Below are positions 44,574 to 53,475 of a DNA stretch of 64,000 nt, one piece after another. A model generated the notes under the pieces. The model was not told the DNA's origin. It made no database searches and was given only the letters and a program-made list of their open reading frames with translations. A program made the position numbers and the translations under genes. Position 1 is the stretch's first letter; every line of letters begins with the position of its first letter. Source of the DNA: Sphingomonas sp. Y57 (lineage in GTDB: Bacteria > Pseudomonadota > Alphaproteobacteria > Sphingomonadales > Sphingomonadaceae); NCBI RefSeq assembly GCF_001015195.1, contig NZ_LDES01000094.1, positions 1-64,000 of the forward strand, in the 5' to 3' direction.

Positions 44574-45095
44574 TCAGAGATGATAGACGTCGACGACCTG
44601 GTGGATATAGTCGTTCTTGAGGACGATCCTCTTCTTCGCGATCCGGATCGCTCCGCCGCGCGTGTCGAGCGTGCAGAAGGCGGTGCCGAAGAACTGGCTG
44701 GTCTGCTGCAGCCGATGGCTGAGCGTGTGCCAGTTGTAGCGCAACTCGACCAGCCCGTCCCGCTCGGCGAGAATCTCGACATTGTTCACCGCGTGGCTGG
44801 TCCGGGCCTCGGGCGTGCTGGCGGACGAGCGCCCCGTCCTGAGCCGATAGACGCGGTCCTCCAGTCCCTGCCGGTTGGCATAGTAGATCAGCGATATCTC
44901 CGCTTGCGGATCGCGCGTCAGCTCGCCGTCGTCGGTCCAGGCCGGCATCCAATATTCGACGTCGGGAGCGTAGCATTCGAGCCATGCGTCCCAGTCGCGA
45001 TCATCGAGCAGCCGGGCCTCGCGATAGAGGAAGGCACAGACATCGGCATAGGAGACGGCGGCGATGGCCGGTTCGAGCAAGGCGGTGGCGTTCAT
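44574..45095 (-). CDS. benB: Aromatic-ring-hydroxylating dioxygenase beta subunit (BenB-like)
   Basis: 173 aa NTF2-fold small subunit of a Rieske dioxygenase. Seen: VCAFLYREARLLDDRDWDAWLECYAPDVEYWMPAW, the usual beta opening, ISLIYYANRQGLEDRVYRLRTG and HTLSHRLQQTSQFFGTAFCTL, SDYIHQVVDVYHL end. It supports the hexameric alpha3beta3 structure. The ATG overlaps the alpha-subunit stop by four bases. Family: benzoate/anthranilate/toluate type. Confidence 0.9.
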   Translation of the reverse strand: MNATALLEPAIAAVSYADVCAFLYREARLLDDRDWDAWLECYAPDVEYWMPAWTDDGELTRDPQAEISLIYYANRQGLEDRVYRLRTGRSSASTPEARTSHAVNNVEILAERDGLVELRYNWHTLSHRLQQTSQFFGTAFCTLDTRGGAIRIAKKRIVLKNDYIHQVVDVYHL

Positions 45096-46444
45096 TCCGC
45101 GGCCTCCAGCAGGGTTTCGCCTGTTTCCCGGTCGATCCCGTCGAGCATCGAGCGCGCCCAATATTCGTGCTGGCGGACGAAAAGCCCTTCATCTTCGCTG
45201 CGCTCGCTCGACAGCAGTGGATTCATGCCCATCGCGCGGGCATTGTCGTCAGGGCCCGCGATCCAGCGCGTCGCGCCGCGGCTGAGGTCGTTCCACAGCG
45301 CCCCCGCTCCTTCATAGGCCGACTGGCAGGAACGGAACTCCTCCAGGTCGTCGGGCGTGCCCATGCCGGAAACGTTGAAGAAGTCCTCATATTGCCGGAT
45401 GCGGGTCGCGCGCAGTTCCGCGCTCTCGCCCTTCGGCGCGAAGCAGTAGATCGTCACCTCGGTCCGATGGACGTCGATCGGACGCACCACGCGGATCTGG
45501 GTGGAGAACTGGTCCATCAGGAAGACGTTCGGATAGAGGGCGAGGTTGCGGCTCTGGCTGACGATGATCTCCGCGCGCTCGGCGCCCAGCCGCTCCGCAA
45601 GCGCCGCCCGCTGCGCCCAGACCGGGCGCACCTCGGGGTTGAGGACGCGGGTCCACAGCAGGATATGGCCGTTCTCGAACCCATAGACGCCGCTCACCGC
45701 CTTGGACCAGCCATTGGCATCCACCGCCCTGGTGCCACCCTCCGCGCGCCGGACCATGGTCGAGGCATAATTGGCGTGGACGGAGCTGACATGGTAGCCG
45801 TCGCAGCCATTCTCCATCTGCAGCTTCCAGTTGCCGTCGAAGATATAGGTCGAATTTCCGGTAAGAATCTCGATACCTTCGGGCGCCTGTTCGACGATCT
45901 GGTCGATGATCACGCGCGTCTCGCCCAGATAGTCCTCAAGCGGCGCGATATCGGCGTTCATGCTGCCGAACAGGAAACCGCGATACTCGGCGAAGCGAGC
46001 GATGCGGGTCAGATCATGCGATCCGTCGCGATCGAAGCTGTCCGGGTAGGCCCCGGTGGCCGCATCCTTCGCCTTGAGCAGCGACCCGTCGGTACGGAAG
46101 CTCCAGCCGTGAAAGGGACAGACAAGCAGGGGCTGGTTGCCGCGCCTGCGGCGGCACAGCTGGGCACCGCGATGCGAGCAGGCATTGACGAAGGCGTTGA
46201 TCGCGCCATCCTTGCCCCGCGTCAGGACGACCGGGATGCGGCCGATCCAGGTGGTGAAATAGTCGTTCTTGCCCGCGACCTGGCTCTCATGGGCGAGATA
46301 GACCCAGTTGCCCTCGAAGATGTGCTTCATCTCGAGATCGAAGATGTCGGGATCGGTGAAGATGTCCCGCCGGCAGCGGAACGCGCCGCTGCCAGGGTCG
46401 TCGACGACGGCGGTCGCCACGCGGTCGCGGATGGACATCGTCAT
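45092..46444 (-). CDS. benA: Aromatic-ring-hydroxylating dioxygenase alpha subunit (BenA-like)
   Basis: 450 aa. Rieske [2Fe-2S] ligands C89-X-H91 and C109-X2-H112 (NACSHRGAQL ... LVCPFHGW), mononuclear iron site with H218 and H223 in MENGCDGYHVSSVHANY, third ligand (Asp) expected further downstream. It attaches O2 across an aromatic ring of a carboxylate (benzoate, anthranilate or toluate type). ATG 46444 has a GAAGGAGAG site; ATG 46438 is possible. No reductase (BenC) gene is in the window, so the electron donor must be encoded elsewhere. Divergent from the LysR gene. Confidence 0.92.
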   Translation of the reverse strand: MTMSIRDRVATAVVDDPGSGAFRCRRDIFTDPDIFDLEMKHIFEGNWVYLAHESQVAGKNDYFTTWIGRIPVVLTRGKDGAINAFVNACSHRGAQLCRRRRGNQPLLVCPFHGWSFRTDGSLLKAKDAATGAYPDSFDRDGSHDLTRIARFAEYRGFLFGSMNADIAPLEDYLGETRVIIDQIVEQAPEGIEILTGNSTYIFDGNWKLQMENGCDGYHVSSVHANYASTMVRRAEGGTRAVDANGWSKAVSGVYGFENGHILLWTRVLNPEVRPVWAQRAALAERLGAERAEIIVSQSRNLALYPNVFLMDQFSTQIRVVRPIDVHRTEVTIYCFAPKGESAELRATRIRQYEDFFNVSGMGTPDDLEEFRSCQSAYEGAGALWNDLSRGATRWIAGPDDNARAMGMNPLLSSERSEDEGLFVRQHEYWARSMLDGIDRETGETLLEAAE

Positions 46445-46531
46445 GGAAACTCTCCTTCAGTCGTCATTGTGACCCGAAAGGTATTTTCGAAAGGAGGCTG
46501 CGCCGCTTCGACGTGCTCCCCGATCCTTTCT

Positions 46532-46547
46532 ATTATCCGATGATAAT
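46532..46547. promoter_or_regulatory. Palindrome in the ben/LysR divergent spacer
   Basis: ATTATC-CGAT-GATAAT, perfect 6-bp arms, about 90 bases upstream of benA and 63 bases from the LysR ATG. It is AT-rich against a GC-rich background, suggesting a real regulatory site, possibly a second LysR contact or a core promoter region. A weaker CGAAA-N5-TTTCG repeat lies at 46475-46489. Confidence 0.5.
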
Positions 46548-46591
46548 TGCTCCCTTAGGGCGCTTGCAAAGATCAATCCGATCTCGGTAAG

Positions 46592-46606
46592 ATACCCTTG
46601 AGGTAT
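46592..46606. promoter_or_regulatory. BenM/CatM-type binding site ATAC-N7-GTAT
   Basis: Exact match to the consensus ATAC-N7-GTAT bound by BenM and CatM in Acinetobacter (ATAC at 46592-46595, GTAT at 46603-46606), three bases before the LysR ATG. This position fits autorepression of the regulator; the benA promoter is about 150 bases away. Confidence 0.7.
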
Positions 46607-46609
46607 TTT

Positions 46610-47527
46610 ATGGACCTGCGTCAGCTTCGCTATTTCGCCACCGTCGTTGCCGAGCGCAACTTCAACCGGGCGGCCGAGCGGCTGCACATCGCCCAGCCGC
46701 CGCTCAGCCGCACGATCCGACAGCTGGAGGAGGAGATCGGCGCCGAACTGATCGATCGCTCCAGCCGCCCGCTCCGGCTGACCGCGATCGGCCACCTCGT
46801 CCATGAGCAGGCATTGCAGATGCTCAGCCGGATGGAGGACATGCGCCTGATGGTCCGTACCGCGGTCGGATCGGAACGCCGCCGCTTCGCCATGGGCTTC
46901 GCCGCCTCGACCATGTATGCACGCCTGCCGGAGCTGATCCGCGAGTTCCGGGTCGAGGCGCCCGACGTCGAGCTGGTCCTGGTCGAGAGCGTGACCTTCG
47001 ACCAGATCGCCGCGCTCAAGGAAGGACGGATCGACGTCGGTTTCGGCCGCATCCGCTTCGAGGACCCGTCGCTCCAGCGCACCGTGTTGCGCTACGAAGC
47101 ACTCGTCGTCGCGCTGCCGATCGCGAGCCCATTGGCGCAGGAGGAAGGACCGATCTCCATCCGCGCGCTGGCCGACCTGCCGTTGATCATCTACCCCCGC
47201 CAGCCGCGCCCGAGCTATGCCGACCAGGTACTCTCGCTGTTTCGCGACCATTCCATCGAACCGCGGGTGGTGCAGGAGGCGCGGGAGTTGCAGACCGCGA
47301 TCGGCCTCGTCGCCGCCGAAGAAGGGATCGCGATCGTGCCCGAGACGGTTCGCCGCGCGCGCAGCCACGACGTGCGCTACCGCGAACTGCTCGAAGGGGC
47401 GACCTCGCCGATCATCATGAGCCACCGGATCGGCGATTCCTCGCCCGAGCTGCGAATAATGGCGGGGGTGATCGCCCGGAAATATGCCGAATGGGGCTAT
47501 AAGGTGCCCGACGCGTTGAAACTGTGA
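46610..47527 (+). CDS. LysR-family regulator of the ben cluster (BenM/CatM-like)
   Basis: 305 aa. Winged helix-turn-helix near 1-60 (MDLRQLRYFATVVAERNFNRAAERLHIAQPPLSRTIRQLEEEIG) and an effector-binding domain with MGFAASTMYARLPELIREFRVEAPDVELVL, a feature set of the BenM/CatM/CbnR group. Effectors of this group are cis,cis-muconate and benzoate. ATG 46610 directly follows the ATAC-N7-GTAT site. Probably activates the divergent dioxygenase genes. The ROK kinase gene begins in its 3' end region. Confidence 0.88.
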   Translation: MDLRQLRYFATVVAERNFNRAAERLHIAQPPLSRTIRQLEEEIGAELIDRSSRPLRLTAIGHLVHEQALQMLSRMEDMRLMVRTAVGSERRRFAMGFAASTMYARLPELIREFRVEAPDVELVLVESVTFDQIAALKEGRIDVGFGRIRFEDPSLQRTVLRYEALVVALPIASPLAQEEGPISIRALADLPLIIYPRQPRPSYADQVLSLFRDHSIEPRVVQEARELQTAIGLVAAEEGIAIVPETVRRARSHDVRYRELLEGATSPIIMSHRIGDSSPELRIMAGVIARKYAEWGYKVPDALKL

Positions 47528-47562
47528 AAGCCGGCGACGGCCACCGAAGAGGAGAGCAACCG

Positions 47563-48516
47563 TTGACCGGGCAGGATCGGCTCATGGCGGGCATCGAACT
47601 GGGCGGCACAAAGGCGATCGCCCTTCTGGCGCGAGGTCGCGACGTGCTCGCCAGCGCGCGCATCCCGACCACCACGCCGGACGCGACGCTGCAGGCCATC
47701 GGCGACCGGATCGAGGCATGGCAGAGCGAGCACGGCCGTGCGCATGCCCTGGGCATCGCCAGCTTCGGACCGCTTGGGCTCGATCGGTCGCGGCCCGACT
47801 ATGGGCATATCACCTCCACGCCCAAGCCTGGCTGGCGGCAGACCGAGTTGGTGCGCCATTTCGGCATGCGCTTCGGGGTTCCGATCGGCTTCGACACCGA
47901 CGTCGCCGGCGCGGCGCTCGCCGAGCATCGGTGGGGCGCGGCGCAAGGGTGCGACGTCGCCATCTACATGACGATCGGCACCGGCGTCGGCGGCGGGATC
48001 GTCGTTGACGGGCGGCCGGTCCATGGGCTGGTCCACCCCGAATTGGGCCATTTGCGCGTCCGACGGGCGACCGGCGACGGTTTCGCCGGCGTCTGCCCCT
48101 TTCATGGCGACTGCCTGGAGGGCCTCGTCTCCGGCCCGGCGATCGCGGCGCGCACCGGCCTCGACGGCGCGTCGGTCGGGAATGATCATGCAGTGTGGAA
48201 CGACGTAATGGCAGAACTTGCCGAGGCGATGGCCATGCTGCTGCTGACCCTCTCCCCCCGCCGGATCGTGATCGGCGGCGGCGTGTTGCAGCAGCGATCC
48301 TCCCTCTTCGAGCGGCTACGCCAGCGGACCGCCGGCTTGCTCGGCGGCTATGTCGCCGGAATCGACGAGGACTCCCTCGCCGCTCTGATCGTTCCGCCAG
48401 GGCTCGGCGCGATGGCGGGGCCCCTGGGTGCCATCGCCCTGGCCGAGGATGCCTGGAACGGCGGAGGCCCTGTCGTGGCCGCCACCGCGCAGAACCCCCT
48501 TCAGAATCACATATAA
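47563..48516 (+). CDS. ROK-family sugar kinase (fructokinase-like)
   Basis: 317 aa. ATP motif MAGIELGGTKA near the start, IGTGVGGGIVVDG, then HPELGHL and the zinc-type motif CPFHGDCLEG typical of ROK kinases (C-X2-HG-X-C-X-EG). Phosphorylates a free hexose, probably fructose, by family. A TTG at 47563 is chosen because GAGAAGGAGAG-like AGGAGAG lies six bases before it; an ATG at 47584 and a GTG at 47524 are alternatives. The link to the ben genes is position only. Confidence 0.85.
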   Translation: MTGQDRLMAGIELGGTKAIALLARGRDVLASARIPTTTPDATLQAIGDRIEAWQSEHGRAHALGIASFGPLGLDRSRPDYGHITSTPKPGWRQTELVRHFGMRFGVPIGFDTDVAGAALAEHRWGAAQGCDVAIYMTIGTGVGGGIVVDGRPVHGLVHPELGHLRVRRATGDGFAGVCPFHGDCLEGLVSGPAIAARTGLDGASVGNDHAVWNDVMAELAEAMAMLLLTLSPRRIVIGGGVLQQRSSLFERLRQRTAGLLGGYVAGIDEDSLAALIVPPGLGAMAGPLGAIALAEDAWNGGGPVVAATAQNPLQNHI

Positions 48517-48567
48517 AGTTTTCTTTATATGTCTGTTGACAGCTCCGGCCCGATGCTGTCCAATGCT

Positions 48568-48782
48568 CGGCGTCGAGGTTCCCTGCGCCGGGTCCGAAGG
48601 ATTGCGGGCGGCAGGGCTAAGACGGGAAGCCGGTGACGCCCGCAAGGTGAAGTCCGGCGCTGCCCCCGCAACTGTGAGCGGTGAGCGGCGGTTTCATCAT
48701 TGCCACTGGCGGCCCTCGTGACCGCTGGGAAGGCCGGAACCGACGTGACGACCCGTGAGCCAGGAAACCTGCCTCCGACGCG
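48568..48782 (+). ncRNA. Cobalamin (AdoCbl) riboswitch
   Basis: About 215 nt upstream of metE. P1 pairs GCGTCGAGG (near 48570) with CCTCCGACGC (about 48772-48781). The core segments are present in order: CTAAGACGGGAAGCCGGTGA (about 48617), GCCCCCGCAACTGTGAGC (about 48662-48679), GCTGGGAAGGCCGG, and the B12 box GTGAGCCAGGAAACCTGCCT (48755-48774). Cobalamin binding would shut down the B12-independent synthase MetE when vitamin B12 is available, as MetH can then be used. Confidence 0.93.
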
Positions 48783-49035
48783 ATAACGTTCCTCGGACGG
48801 GGGTTCCTCCGGTGGATCGCGCGATGGAAAGCCCTGCGGCCGCCGGCTCGCGGAGCTGCCCGCTCGTTCGCGCGCTCTTCCGTCGGCCTTCGCCCGCAAA
48901 GCAGGTGTAGAGTCGATGCCCAGACCCCACCCATTTGCCATCGGTCCGCCCGGCCGAATGCGATAGCGCGCCGAGTCCTCCGCCACGGGCCTGACGCGGC
49001 GCGCTCACCTCCGTCCCCTTACCAGCCACCGTGAC

Positions 49036-49063
49036 GGCCGGCGCATGCGCCCGGCCGAAGGAG
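49036..49063 (+). promoter_or_regulatory. Hairpin flanking the metE Shine-Dalgarno
   Basis: GGCCGGCGCA / TGCGCCCGGCC stem (49036-49056, one bulge) ends directly before the Shine-Dalgarno GAAGGAG (49057-49063), which is seven bases from the metE ATG. It could take part in translational gating by the riboswitch. The region between 48783 and 49035 holds no gene that I can support. Confidence 0.6.
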
Positions 49064-49070
49064 ATTTTTC

Positions 49071-51392
49071 ATGCCTGTTATCGCCGCGAATCTCGGTTTC
49101 CCCCGCATCGGCCCTCGCCGCGAGCTGAAGTCCGCCCTTGAAGCCTATTGGGCCGGCAAGATCGACCAAGCCCGGCTGCTCGAGACCGCCAGAGCCCTGC
49201 GCACCGCGACCTGGGCGCGGCAAAGGTCGGCCGGAATAGAGGTAATCCCGAGCAACGACTTCTCGCTTTACGACCAAGTGCTCGACACCAGCGTGATGGT
49301 CGGCGCGATTCCCGACGTCTATCGCGGCCTCGGCACGCCGGACTCGCTCGACGTCTATTTCGCCATGGCACGCGGCACCCGCACCGACACTGGCGACGCG
49401 GGCTGCGACCGCGGCCAGGCGGCGGGCGGAGACGTGCCGGCTCAGGAGATGACCAAATGGTTCGACACCAACTATCACTATATGGTGCCGGAGGTGTCGC
49501 CGGACCAGAGCTTCGTCCTTGCCACCACCAAGCCGGTCGATCAGTTCGAGGAGGCCCGGGCGCTCGGCTACCATACACGGCCGGTGATCCTTGGCCCGGT
49601 CACCTGGCTGCAGCTGGCCAAGTCGGAGGCTGACGGTTTCGACCCCCTGTCGCTGCTGCCACGCCTTCTCCCGGTCTATGCCGAACTGCTGGGCCGGCTG
49701 CGACGTGCGGGCGCGGACTGGGTGCAGATCGACGAACCGGCACTGGTGCTCGACCTGAACGATGCAGCGCGCGCTGCCTATATCTCGGCCTATGCCGAGC
49801 TGGCGAAGGTCGACGGCGTCAAAGTGATGCTCACAACCTATTTCGGCGCGCTGGGCGACAATCTCGAAACTGCCCTCTCGCTTCCGGTGGCCGGCCTGCA
49901 CATCGACCTTGTCCGCGCGCCGGGGCAGCTCGAGGCCGTACTGGCGGGCGCCCGCGAGGATCTCCTGCTGTCACTCGGCCTCATCGACGGCCGCAACGTC
50001 TGGAAGGCCGACCTGACCGCCCTGCTCGATCGCTACGAGCCCATCATTCGATCACGTCCGGCCTTTCAGATCGCTCCTTCCTGCTCGCTGCTGCACACAC
50101 CGATCGACCTGGCGCTGGAGACGAAGCTCGACCCCATGGTGAAGGACTGGCTCGCCTTCTCCGCGCAGAAGCTCGAAGAGCTTTCGGTGCTGAGGCTGGG
50201 CCTGGCAAACGGTCGCTACGTCGTTGCGGACGAACTGCTGGCCAATGCGGATTCAATCCAAGCCCGCCGCGTCTCGGCCCTGACCAACGATCACGCCGTG
50301 CGCGACCGGACCGCCCGGATCACCGGCGACTGGGCTCGCCGCAAGACACCCTTCGCGAAGCGGATCGGGGCGCAGCGGGCGCGGCTGAACCTCCCGCCCC
50401 TGCCCACCACGACGATCGGTTCCTTCCCGCAGACCGCCGAGGTCCGCAAGGCGCGCTCGGCGCACGACAAGGGCGAGTTGGACACCGCCGGCTATCAGCG
50501 GTTCCTGCGCCAGGAAACCGCGAGGGCGATCGCCTGGCAGGAGGAGATCGGCATCGATGTGCTCGTCCATGGGGAGTTCGAGCGCAACGACATGGTGCAA
50601 TATTTCGGCGAGCAACTCGCCGGCTTCGCGTTCAGCCGCGCCGGCTGGGTGCAGAGCTACGGCTCGCGCTGCGTCCGCCCGCCGATCATCTATGGCGACG
50701 TGTCACGCCCGAAGCCGATGACGGTCTCCTGGTGGCAATATGCCCAGTCGGTGACGGCCAGGCCGATGAAAGGCATGCTCACCGGGCCGGTGACGATCCT
50801 CAACTGGTCTTTCGTTCGCGACGACCAGAGCCGCGAGGAGACCTGCCGGCAAATAGCCCTGGCGATCCGCGACGAGGTGCTCGACCTCGAAGCGGCTGGC
50901 GCCAGGATCATCCAGATCGACGAGGCCGCGCTGCGCGAAGGGTTGCCGCTGCGCCGGGCCGACTGGCGGCATTATCTCGACTGGGCCGTCGAGAGCTTCC
51001 GCATCTCTGCCTCGGGCGTCGCCGACAACACGCAGATCCACACCCATATGTGCTATTCGGAGTTCAACGAGATCATCGCGTCGATCGGCGCGATGGACGC
51101 CGACGTCATCTCCATCGAGACCTCACGATCGAAGATGGAGCTGCTCGATGCGTTCGTCGACTATGCCTATCCGAACGAGATCGGGCCGGGCGTTTATGAC
51201 ATCCACAGCCCGCGCATTCCCTCCGCGCAAGAGATGGAGGCCCTGCTGATCAAGGCGGGCGAGCGCCTGTCGCCGGACCAGCTCTGGGTCAATCCCGACT
51301 GCGGCCTCAAGACCCGCAAGTGGGAGGACGTGAAGCCGGCACTGATCGCCATGGTCGACGCGGCGAAGGCGGCCCGCGCCGCCCTGGTCTGA
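49071..51392 (+). CDS. metE: Cobalamin-independent methionine synthase
   Basis: 773 aa cytoplasmic enzyme methylating homocysteine from methyltetrahydrofolate polyglutamate without vitamin B12. Duplicated TIM barrels: an N-terminal half with GFPRIGPRRELKSALEAYW, and a C-terminal half with the zinc site HMCYSEF (His and Cys) and NPDCGLKTR (final Cys), plus folate-site blocks TTIGSFPQTAEVRKAR and GEFERNDMVQYFGEQL. Strong Shine-Dalgarno GAAGGAG with 7-base spacing. Controlled by the riboswitch upstream. Standalone gene. Confidence 0.97.
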   Translation: MPVIAANLGFPRIGPRRELKSALEAYWAGKIDQARLLETARALRTATWARQRSAGIEVIPSNDFSLYDQVLDTSVMVGAIPDVYRGLGTPDSLDVYFAMARGTRTDTGDAGCDRGQAAGGDVPAQEMTKWFDTNYHYMVPEVSPDQSFVLATTKPVDQFEEARALGYHTRPVILGPVTWLQLAKSEADGFDPLSLLPRLLPVYAELLGRLRRAGADWVQIDEPALVLDLNDAARAAYISAYAELAKVDGVKVMLTTYFGALGDNLETALSLPVAGLHIDLVRAPGQLEAVLAGAREDLLLSLGLIDGRNVWKADLTALLDRYEPIIRSRPAFQIAPSCSLLHTPIDLALETKLDPMVKDWLAFSAQKLEELSVLRLGLANGRYVVADELLANADSIQARRVSALTNDHAVRDRTARITGDWARRKTPFAKRIGAQRARLNLPPLPTTTIGSFPQTAEVRKARSAHDKGELDTAGYQRFLRQETARAIAWQEEIGIDVLVHGEFERNDMVQYFGEQLAGFAFSRAGWVQSYGSRCVRPPIIYGDVSRPKPMTVSWWQYAQSVTARPMKGMLTGPVTILNWSFVRDDQSREETCRQIALAIRDEVLDLEAAGARIIQIDEAALREGLPLRRADWRHYLDWAVESFRISASGVADNTQIHTHMCYSEFNEIIASIGAMDADVISIETSRSKMELLDAFVDYAYPNEIGPGVYDIHSPRIPSAQEMEALLIKAGERLSPDQLWVNPDCGLKTRKWEDVKPALIAMVDAAKAARAALV

Positions 51393-51460
51393 CGTCGTCC
51401 CACCGGCCGGCCGCGGGTTCCGTATGGTTCAGGGCGAGCCCGGCCTATGGCTGGGCCGCC

Positions 51461-52645
51461 CTACCCCTGCACGTCGGCGCGACCGATGCGCATCGCTGGC
51501 GGCAACACGCAGACGGCCGAGGCGAAATAGAGCAGCGAACAGATGAGCGCGACAGCCGCGAAACCCGATCGGCCGTCGAGAAAGAAGGTGATCAGCAGTG
51601 GCGCGGCACCATATCCTATGGTGAAGGCGGCAACCGATGCCGCCACCACCGTTCCGCTCCGGTCGAGCAAGGCCATCAGCGTGCGGAAGCAGGGTGTCAG
51701 GAACATCGCCCAGAAGGACAGCAGCGCCGCGCCAAGGCAGTAGACCCAGCCGTTCGGCACGAAGACGAAGGCCAATCCCGCGAACAGATTGAACAGGATC
51801 GCAACCGTGAACAGCGGCGGCAGCGCGAAACGCCGTGCCAGCCAGCCGACGCACAACGGCCCGGGTATACCGGCCAGCTGCCCGAGCCCCAGGAAGAAGC
51901 CGATCTGTCCCAGGGACAGGCCGTGCGACAGCCCGATGCGTTCAGCGTAAACCCAGAGCCCGGCGGCCCCGGCCCAGAACAGTCCGAAAGCAAGGAGCGC
52001 GAGCAACGGATTGCGCGACAGAGTGGCAGGGATCGCCGCGGTGCCGGCGACCGGTTCGCTCGCACTCACGCGCCGCAGCGGCGCTGCCCAGCCGAGGAAA
52101 GGCAGAGACAGGGCGCTGAAGCCCGCGAGAAACCAGAAGGTACCGGCACGGCCGGCGATCCCGACCAGCCAGGGCGTCGCGACCAGGGCCGCGGCAGCGG
52201 CCAGCGCGACCGCAAAGCCAATGGCGGAAAAGGCCCGCCGGGGATCGGGCGTCGCAGCGGCCACGGCCCCGGCAATAGCCATGAGGGCACCTTCGCCGAT
52301 GCCGGTCGCGAAGCGCGCGGCGATCATCACCGGCAGCGGCACCATCAATGCGCACAATATATTGGACAGCACGACGATCGCCGTCATCGCGACCATCGCG
52401 TGCAACCGATCGATCCGCCGCATCAGCACCGACGCCCCGACCGCGCTGATCGCCATGCCGAACAGCTGCAGCGAGACGATGCGCCCGGCGAGCTGCTCGC
52501 TCGCGCCATAGCTGTCGATCATCGCGCCGACGATGAAAGGCATCACCAGCAGGCTATATTCGCTGACGACCGAGGCATAGACGGCGGCGAACAGCGCCCT
52601 GCCGCCCGCCGGGGCCGCCGTCGCGGGGAGCACGACACTGCTCAT
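51461..52645 (-). CDS. MFS transporter
   Basis: 394 aa with twelve hydrophobic segments; the first half shows MPFIVGAMIDSYGASEQLAGRIVSLQLFG, the second half FGLFWAGAAGLWVYAERIGLSHGLSLGQIGFFLGLG. The MFS loop motif between TM2 and TM3 (MRRIDRLHAMV) is degenerate, so the subfamily is unclear. ATG 52645 overlaps the hydrolase stop by four bases. It is the last gene of the SDR-SDR-hydrolase-MFS operon and could import or export the substrate or product. Confidence 0.85.
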   Translation of the reverse strand: MSSVVLPATAAPAGGRALFAAVYASVVSEYSLLVMPFIVGAMIDSYGASEQLAGRIVSLQLFGMAISAVGASVLMRRIDRLHAMVAMTAIVVLSNILCALMVPLPVMIAARFATGIGEGALMAIAGAVAAATPDPRRAFSAIGFAVALAAAAALVATPWLVGIAGRAGTFWFLAGFSALSLPFLGWAAPLRRVSASEPVAGTAAIPATLSRNPLLALLAFGLFWAGAAGLWVYAERIGLSHGLSLGQIGFFLGLGQLAGIPGPLCVGWLARRFALPPLFTVAILFNLFAGLAFVFVPNGWVYCLGAALLSFWAMFLTPCFRTLMALLDRSGTVVAASVAAFTIGYGAAPLLITFFLDGRSGFAAVALICSLLYFASAVCVLPPAMRIGRADVQG

Positions 52646-53475
52646 GCCAGACGCTCCACGAACGACAACAACTCCGTATTGAAACGCTCGGCGTCCTCCC
52701 AGAACAGGCAATGCCCGCAATCCTCGAACGTCAGCAATTCGCCCTGGGGCAGCCTATCGCGCAGATAGAGCGCGCCGCTACGCGGCTGCGCGCTGCGTTC
52801 GCCCGAGCAGATCAGGGTGGGCACGTCATAATCTGCGATCATCGGGCGATAGTCACGCAGGCACTGATCGAAGAAGATGGCAGCGGCGATCGCCTCGGGT
52901 GCCGAGCACATCTCGTTGATCATCCAGTCGGCCGCCTCCGGATCCGGCTGGCGATGGAACATCATCGGCAGCACCCCGCGCATGAACTGGTTGCGGTTGG
53001 TGAGCAGCTGTGCCGTCCAGTCGTGCATCTCGGCGATCCCGACCAGCGCGTCTTCCGCACCGGGATAGCGGAAGTCCGTCGGGGCCTGATCCACCACGAC
53101 GAGACCCGCGATGTCGCACGACCCGAACTGGAGATGGAGATCCCAGGCGATCAGCGCCCCCATCGACCAACCGACCAGTACGGTCCGCTCCAGTCCCAAT
53201 GCCGCGATGAAGCTATGGAGGTCGGCAGCGAGCGTCGGCACCGTGTGGCCGCCCGGCGTCATGCTCGACCGGCCGTGGCCGCGCAGGTCCAGCGCGATCG
53301 CGCGATGATACCTTCCCACGGCCGTCAGTTGGCGGCGGAAGAAGCGACTGCTCCCCCACAGGCCGTGGACGAACACTATCGGCCGACCGGTGCCGACCGC
53401 TTCCCAATAGAGCTGGGTGCCTCCGCCGACATCCACGCTGCCCTGTTCCAGGCCTGTCATCCCCATCGCCATCAT
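52642..53475 (-). CDS. Alpha/beta hydrolase
   Basis: 277 aa. Oxyanion-hole HGLWG segment near 38-42, nucleophile S104 in GWSMG, and a C-terminal FEDCGHCLFWED with the catalytic His. Members open C-C bonds, esters, lactones or haloalkanes. The context (two SDRs, a regulator controlling a kynureninase locus) would allow an ester, lactone or C-C hydrolase, but sequence does not settle it. It overlaps both neighbours by four bases, so it is tightly coupled in the operon. Confidence 0.88.
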   Translation of the reverse strand: MMAMGMTGLEQGSVDVGGGTQLYWEAVGTGRPIVFVHGLWGSSRFFRRQLTAVGRYHRAIALDLRGHGRSSMTPGGHTVPTLAADLHSFIAALGLERTVLVGWSMGALIAWDLHLQFGSCDIAGLVVVDQAPTDFRYPGAEDALVGIAEMHDWTAQLLTNRNQFMRGVLPMMFHRQPDPEAADWMINEMCSAPEAIAAAIFFDQCLRDYRPMIADYDVPTLICSGERSAQPRSGALYLRDRLPQGELLTFEDCGHCLFWEDAERFNTELLSFVERLA

